A DNA stretch of 64,000 nucleotides, taken from NCBI GenBank assembly GCA_905213895.1, contig CAJMKE010000011.1, positions 1-64,000 of the forward strand. The letters are read 5' to 3'. The stretch comes from an uncultured Alistipes sp. (lineage in GTDB: Bacteria; Bacteroidota; Bacteroidia; Bacteroidales; Rikenellaceae). Shown here one piece after another: positions 59,460 to 64,000 of this stretch; position 1 is the stretch's first letter; each line of letters opens with the position of its first letter. The notes beneath the pieces are model-generated. The model made no database searches, had not been told where the DNA came from, and saw nothing but the letters and a program-made list of their open reading frames with translations. The position numbers and the translations under genes are program-made.

Positions 59460-62400
59460 ATGCACGATTTCGTCCATCTTCACGTACATACCCAGTACTC
59501 TATCCTTGACGGTCAGGCGAGCATACCGCGGCTCGTGGACAAGGCGATTGCCGACGGCATGAGGGGCATCGCCATTACCGACCACGGCAACATGTTCGGA
59601 ATAAAGGAGTTCTGGAACTATGTCGGCAAGGTGAACGACAAGAAGTACAAGAAGTTGAAAGAGATGAAGGCTCTCGCGGCATCGCTGGATGCGCTGCGCG
59701 CCGAGCAGCCCGACATCACCGGCTATCTCGACCGCCTTAAAGCGCAGGCGGAGTTGCTGAAAAAGCAGGTCGAGGACAAGAACAATACTAATCCCGAAGC
59801 GGAAAAGGAACTCGCCGGCGTAACCGCCCGCATCGCGGAGGTCGAGAGCATGGAGAAGGAGTTCGGCTGCGACCCCGACATCGCCCGCGAAAAGGTTGCC
59901 GCCGAGGAGGCGAAGCCAGACTTCAAGGCGATTATCGGATGCGAGGTATATGTCGCCCGCAACGGACTGAACGTCAAGAATTCCAAGGAAGACCAGAGCG
60001 GTTATCACCTTATATTGCTTGCGAAAAACCAGGTCGGCTATCACAACCTGATAAAAATCGTGTCGAAGGCGTGGACCGACGGTTTCTATATGCGTCCGCG
60101 TACCGACCATGCCGAACTCGAAAAGTATCACGAAGGCATTATCTGCTGCTCGGCATGTTTGGGCGGCGAGATTCCGAAACTGATAACGGCAGGACAGATA
60201 GAAGCCGCGGAACAGAGCATATTGTGGCACAAGAATCTGTTCGGCGACGACTATTATCTCGAATTGCAGTTGCACAAGGCGACTGTCGAACGTGCCAACC
60301 ACGAAGCCTACGAGATGCAGTTGGTCGTGAACAAGCACCTCGTGGAATTCTCGAAGAAACACGGCATAAAACTGGTATGTACCAATGACGTACACTTCGT
60401 GGACGAAGACGATGCCGAAGCGCACGACCGATTGATATGTCTTAACACGGGACGCGATTTGGACGACCCGAAACGAATGCTTTACTCCAAGCAGGAGTGG
60501 ATGAAGACCCGTGCGGAGATGAACGCCGTATTCGCCGACTATCCGGAGGCACTGACGAATACGGTCGATATATGCGATTCCGTCGAGAGTTACACGATAA
60601 ACCATGCTCCTATCATGCCGACTTTCGGTATTCCGGAGGAGTTCGGAACCGAGGAGGAGTATCGCAAACGTTTGACGGAAAAGGATTTGTTCGACGAATT
60701 TACGCAGGACGAAAACGGCAATGTCGTGGTCAGCGAGGAGGAGGCGAACAAGAAAATCGCGAAACTGGGCGGATACGACAAACTGTACCGTATCAAACTC
60801 GAAGCCGACTATCTCGCGAAACTTACGATGGACGGCGCGAAGAAGCGTTACGGCGACCCGCTTTCGGACGAGGTGGCGGAGCGGCTGAAATTCGAGTTGC
60901 ACGTGATGAAGACCATGGGTTTCCCGGGATATTTCCTTATCGTGCAGGACTTCATTTCGGCGGCGCGCAACGAACTCGACGTCTGGGTAGGACCTGGTCG
61001 TGGTTCGGCGGCGGGTTCGGCAGTGGCATATTGTCTGGGAATCACCCAAATCGACCCTATCGCCTACGACTTGCTGTTCGAGCGATTTCTCAATCCCGAC
61101 CGAATCTCGCTGCCCGATATCGATATCGATTTCGATGACGACGGTCGCGGACGGGTACTCGACTGGGTTACGAAAAAATACGGCAAGGAGAAGGTTGCCC
61201 ACATCATCACCTACGGTACGATGGCGACGAAAATGGTTCTCAAAGATGTCGCCCGCGTACAGAAACTGCCGCTGTCGGAGTCGGACAGACTGTGCAAACT
61301 CGTTCCCGACAGAATCGCAGACCCGAAGGATAAGGAAAAGACGCTGAAAATCAATCTTACGAACGTCATCAATGCCGTTCCGGAGATGCAGGAGGCGGAA
61401 AATTCGGACAATCCGATTCTGCGCGATACCATAAAGTATGCCCGCAAACTCGAAGGCAACGTGCGCGGCACGGGCGTACACGCCTGCGGAACCATCATCT
61501 GCCGCGACGACATTACCGACTGGGTGCCGGTAAGTACCGCCGACGACAAGGAGACGGGGCAGAAGATGCTCGTCACGCAGTACGAGGGTTCGGTAATCGA
61601 GGATACGGGACTGATTAAGATGGACTTTCTCGGATTGAAGAACCTTTCGATTCTGAAAGATGCTGTCGAGAATATCCGTCGGACGAAGGGAATAGAGATA
61701 GACATCGACCATGTGCCGATTGACGACCCGAAGACATACAAACTTTACAGCGACGGTCGCACCGTAGGTACGTTCCAGTTCGAGTCCATCGGAATGCAGC
61801 GTTATTTGCGCGAACTGAAACCTTCGACGTTCGAAGACCTTATCGCGATGAACGCGCTGTACCGTCCGGGTCCTATGGATTATATTCCGGACTTTATCGA
61901 CCGCAAGCACGGGCGCAAGCCTATCGAGTACGATATTCCGGTGATGGAGAAGTATCTGAAAGATACTTACGGAATTACCGTCTATCAGGAGCAGGTCATG
62001 CTCCTGTCGCGTCTGCTCGCCAATTTCACCCGAGGCGAATCCGACACGCTGCGTAAGGCGATGGGTAAGAAGATTAAGGCGAAACTGGACGAGTTGCGTC
62101 CCAAATTCATTTCGGGCGGCGTCAAGAACGGGCATAACAAGGAGGTTCTCGAAAAGATTTGGCGCGACTGGGAGAAGTTCGCCTCGTATGCGTTCAACAA
62201 ATCCCATGCGACGTGCTATTCGTGGGTGGCTTATCAGACCGCATACCTGAAAGCCAACTACCCTTCCGAATACATGGCGGCATTGCTCAGCCGAAACCTC
62301 AATAACATAGAGTCGCTGACGGTCTATATGGGCGAATGCAAGAATATGGGCATCAACGTACTCAGTCCCGACATCAACGAATCGATGCTCTACTTCTCCT

Positions 62401-63446
62401 CCAACAAGGACGGCGACGTGCGGTTCGGGCTTGCCGCGATAAAGGGCGTCGGCGAGGCTGCGGTAATGTCCATAATCGCCGAACGCGACAAGAACGGGCG
62501 GTTCAAGGATATATACGATTTCATGGAGCGCATCAACTTCACCGTAATAAACCGCAAGTGTCTCGAAAATATCGCCTATGCGGGCGGATTCGATTCGATT
62601 ATCGATTTCTCGCGCTGCAAGTTCTTCGCATCCGACATGCGCGATTCGTCGGCAGCGAATGCTGGTGTGTTCCTCGATTTGCTGGTGCGTTACGGTCAGC
62701 GCGTGCAAACAGAGAAAAGCAATGCCCAGCAGAGCCTTTTCGGCGGCGATTCGGGCAGTGTGGATATTCAGCGACCTACGGCACCGGTATGCGAGGAGTG
62801 GAACAAACTGGAACTGCTCAACAAGGAGAAAGAGGTTATCGGACTCTACCTGTCGTCGCATCCGCTCGACGAATACAAGGCGATTATCGACAATATGTGC
62901 AACGGGCAACTCTCCGACCTTAAACATCTGAACGAGCATGAGGGGCAGGAAATCGTCGTGGCGGGAGTGGTTACCGACACAGCCAATCTGACGACCAAGA
63001 CCGGACAGCCGTTCGGAAAATTCAAATTGGAGGATTACAGCGGCGAACACGATTTCAATCTGTTCCGTAAAGATTATGAGATATTTCGCCCCATGATGTT
63101 CAAGGAATACTTTTTGCTCGTTCGCGGTCGTGTCCAGCCCCGACCGTACAAGGACCAGCAGGTGTTGGAATACAAAATCACGTCGATACAGCAACTGCAT
63201 GAGGTGCGCGAAAATATAAAGGAGGTTTGCATAAGCATCCCGGTCGAGGCGGTTTGCCGCGAATTTATCGACGACATGACTGCGGCGGTCAAGAAATCGA
63301 AGGGCAAAAGCGTTCTGAAAGTGGTTCTGTGCGACATGAAAGACGGGGTTACGCTCAACATGTTCTCACGCAAGTACAAAGTGGCTCTGACGAAAGAACT
63401 GATAAACTTTATCGATGTAAACGAACTGAAATATACTATAAGTTAA
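59460..63446 (+). CDS. dnaE: DNA polymerase III alpha subunit with coiled-coil insert in PHP domain
   Basis: A 1328-residue replicative polymerase, about 170 residues longer than E. coli DnaE. PHP domain: LHVHTQYSILDG (about 7-18) and IAITDHGNM (about 37-45), then an insert of about 95 residues (about 57-154) rich in Lys, Glu, Ala and Leu and probably coiled coil, and back to the domain at IIGCEVYVARNG. Palm catalytic aspartates are in PDIDIDFDDDGRG; thumb and fingers follow, then a helix-hairpin-helix (GEAAVMSIIAERDK) and an OB fold (about 1150-1240). The C-terminal ~80 residues are a domain that resembles no tau-binding sequence I know. Confidence 0.97.
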   Translation: MHDFVHLHVHTQYSILDGQASIPRLVDKAIADGMRGIAITDHGNMFGIKEFWNYVGKVNDKKYKKLKEMKALAASLDALRAEQPDITGYLDRLKAQAELLKKQVEDKNNTNPEAEKELAGVTARIAEVESMEKEFGCDPDIAREKVAAEEAKPDFKAIIGCEVYVARNGLNVKNSKEDQSGYHLILLAKNQVGYHNLIKIVSKAWTDGFYMRPRTDHAELEKYHEGIICCSACLGGEIPKLITAGQIEAAEQSILWHKNLFGDDYYLELQLHKATVERANHEAYEMQLVVNKHLVEFSKKHGIKLVCTNDVHFVDEDDAEAHDRLICLNTGRDLDDPKRMLYSKQEWMKTRAEMNAVFADYPEALTNTVDICDSVESYTINHAPIMPTFGIPEEFGTEEEYRKRLTEKDLFDEFTQDENGNVVVSEEEANKKIAKLGGYDKLYRIKLEADYLAKLTMDGAKKRYGDPLSDEVAERLKFELHVMKTMGFPGYFLIVQDFISAARNELDVWVGPGRGSAAGSAVAYCLGITQIDPIAYDLLFERFLNPDRISLPDIDIDFDDDGRGRVLDWVTKKYGKEKVAHIITYGTMATKMVLKDVARVQKLPLSESDRLCKLVPDRIADPKDKEKTLKINLTNVINAVPEMQEAENSDNPILRDTIKYARKLEGNVRGTGVHACGTIICRDDITDWVPVSTADDKETGQKMLVTQYEGSVIEDTGLIKMDFLGLKNLSILKDAVENIRRTKGIEIDIDHVPIDDPKTYKLYSDGRTVGTFQFESIGMQRYLRELKPSTFEDLIAMNALYRPGPMDYIPDFIDRKHGRKPIEYDIPVMEKYLKDTYGITVYQEQVMLLSRLLANFTRGESDTLRKAMGKKIKAKLDELRPKFISGGVKNGHNKEVLEKIWRDWEKFASYAFNKSHATCYSWVAYQTAYLKANYPSEYMAALLSRNLNNIESLTVYMGECKNMGINVLSPDINESMLYFSSNKDGDVRFGLAAIKGVGEAAVMSIIAERDKNGRFKDIYDFMERINFTVINRKCLENIAYAGGFDSIIDFSRCKFFASDMRDSSAANAGVFLDLLVRYGQRVQTEKSNAQQSLFGGDSGSVDIQRPTAPVCEEWNKLELLNKEKEVIGLYLSSHPLDEYKAIIDNMCNGQLSDLKHLNEHEGQEIVVAGVVTDTANLTTKTGQPFGKFKLEDYSGEHDFNLFRKDYEIFRPMMFKEYFLLVRGRVQPRPYKDQQVLEYKITSIQQLHEVRENIKEVCISIPVEAVCREFIDDMTAAVKKSKGKSVLKVVLCDMKDGVTLNMFSRKYKVALTKELINFIDVNELKYTIS

Positions 63447-63473
63447 ATTTATAAACAACTAATAAACAATATT

Positions 63474-63788
63474 ATGGCAATAGTAATCAATAACGGGAAT
63501 TTCGAGGCTCTGAAAGGCGATTCCAAACCGTTGGTAATCGATTTCTGGGCAGAGTGGTGCGGTCCGTGCCGCATGGTTTCGCCAATCGTGGACGAATTGG
63601 CGGCAGAGTATGAGGGAAAGGTGAATATCGGCAAATGCGACGTGGACAGCAATGACGACATCGTCGCTTCGTTCCGTATCCGCAATATACCTACGCTCAT
63701 CTTCTTCAAGAACGGCGAGCAGGTGGACAAGCATGTAGGCGCAATCTCCAAAAGCGACCTGAAAGCGAAAATCGACGCGCTGCTGTAA
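63474..63788 (+). CDS. trxA: Thioredoxin
   Basis: A 104-residue thioredoxin with the active site WCGPC at residues 28-32, FWAEWCGPCRMVSPIVDELA, the cis-Pro loop RNIPTLIFF and the C-terminal GAISKSDLKAKID helix. It lies 27 bp behind dnaE and is closed by a strong bidirectional terminator. It is a likely electron donor for the Tpx at 19424 (inference). Confidence 0.97.
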   Translation: MAIVINNGNFEALKGDSKPLVIDFWAEWCGPCRMVSPIVDELAAEYEGKVNIGKCDVDSNDDIVASFRIRNIPTLIFFKNGEQVDKHVGAISKSDLKAKIDALL

Positions 63789-63813
63789 CAGCAATCTAAA
63801 CGGATTGATAATC

Positions 63814-63847
63814 AAAACGGTTGTCCTTATGCGGGACAACCGTTTTT
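63814..63847. terminator. Bidirectional terminator after trxA
   Basis: AAAACGGTTGTCC pairs with GGACAACCGTTTT, with T or A runs on both sides. Confidence 0.85.
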
Positions 63848-63863
63848 GTATGGAGGCACACGT

Positions 63864-64000
63864 TTATTTTGATACGGGTTTGCTTCCGTCGGCAACCTTC
63901 TCGCGCAGTTTGTCTGTCGCATGATTGCCGTAATCCTTCGCTTTATCGCCACACTTCGATTTGGTGTCCGACGTCAGATGTTTAGTGTCCGAACCATAAG
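63864..64000 (-). CDS. C-terminal end of an unknown gene entering from the right edge
   Basis: At least 44 residues in one frame up to a TAA at 63864, with no start inside the window. The sequence is Lys/Asp/Ser-rich and hydrophilic (KSKCGDKAKDYGNHATDKLR, then EKVADGSKP), like the tail of a small stress or lipoprotein-type protein. It is convergent with trxA and shares its terminator, which supports it as a real gene. Too short to name. Confidence 0.4.
   Translation of the reverse strand, partial: YGSDTKHLTSDTKSKCGDKAKDYGNHATDKLREKVADGSKPVSK

Noticed and set aside
59346..63200. A 1284-residue open frame antisense to dnaE, and a similar 733-residue one antisense to rho/S1-P1 nuclease (17209-19410)
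   Set aside because: Genes here use few codons whose complement is a stop, so long antisense frames arise by chance. The sense proteins are clear and conserved, and the antisense products look like no protein.

Overview
The window looks like chromosomal DNA of a gut-type Bacteroidota, most likely order Bacteroidales and possibly an Alistipes or other Rikenellaceae relative (the order is inferred from gene content, the genus is a guess). The signs are: promoters of the form TTTG-N19/21-TAnnTTTG, lipoproteins and exported proteins with Bacteroidales-type domains, an OmpA/TonB-type barrel receptor, a LytS/LytTR pair, GH20 and GH31 enzymes, DUF3276, DUF4491, a Rho with a long basic N-terminal insert, and few Shine-Dalgarno sites. 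Base composition is moderate to high in GC except for about 22.3-25.5 kb.

Layout. 1-6.1 kb (mostly +): the end of a GH31 glycosidase, floA, a double CDGSH protein (-), a surface lipoprotein, a LuxC-like acyl-CoA reductase and a small Spy/CpxP-like protein. 6.2-14.9 kb (-): dusB, a lipoprotein fusing a sulfatase-modifying-factor-like domain to an esterase, then a compact four-gene run reading amidase/golvesin protein, GH20, YqeY, SBF transporter. 15.1-19.4 kb (+): a pRiA4b ORF-3-like protein, miaA, tRNA-Leu, rho and an S1/P1 nuclease. 19.4-22.3 kb (-): tpx, an MFS transporter and a seven-repeat lipoprotein. 22.5-25.6 kb: creD and an AT-rich DUF4236 gene boxed in by tRNA-Asp and tRNA-Gly. 25.6-29.1 kb (-): lepA, a UbiA prenyltransferase, a small lipoprotein and a 169-nt imperfect hairpin that may be a 6S-like RNA.

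29.3-41.4 kb: pheT, a second GH20 enzyme (-), then a + run of mazG, gamma carbonic anhydrase, LytS-type kinase and LytTR regulator, a large outer-membrane receptor-like barrel, and rubrerythrin. 41.4-45.7 kb (-): DUF4491, CapA-like phosphoesterase, ECF sigma factor, its probable anti-sigma factor, a Spy-like protein, and a DcaP-like porin. 45.9-63.8 kb (+): metallophosphoesterase; an export operon of TolC, HlyD and two ABC-2 permeases without an ATPase; ettA; hisS; an S41 protease; DUF3276; a small exported protein; a YqaA-type membrane protein; aroE; a convergent DUF2007 gene; dnaE with a coiled-coil insert in its PHP domain; and trxA. A partial gene enters from the right edge.

Most of the window is housekeeping (tRNA modification and charging, translation factors, termination, replication, thiol redox) mixed with envelope functions (glycosidases, amidase-like protein, efflux, porin, envelope stress sigma). 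I see no phage, transposase, CRISPR array, secretion-system cluster or clear defence island. The most unusual items are the candidate structured RNA, the tRNA-flanked AT-rich insert, two domain fusions, a family of short intergenic repeats and three promoters so close to the start codon that the mRNAs should be almost leaderless.
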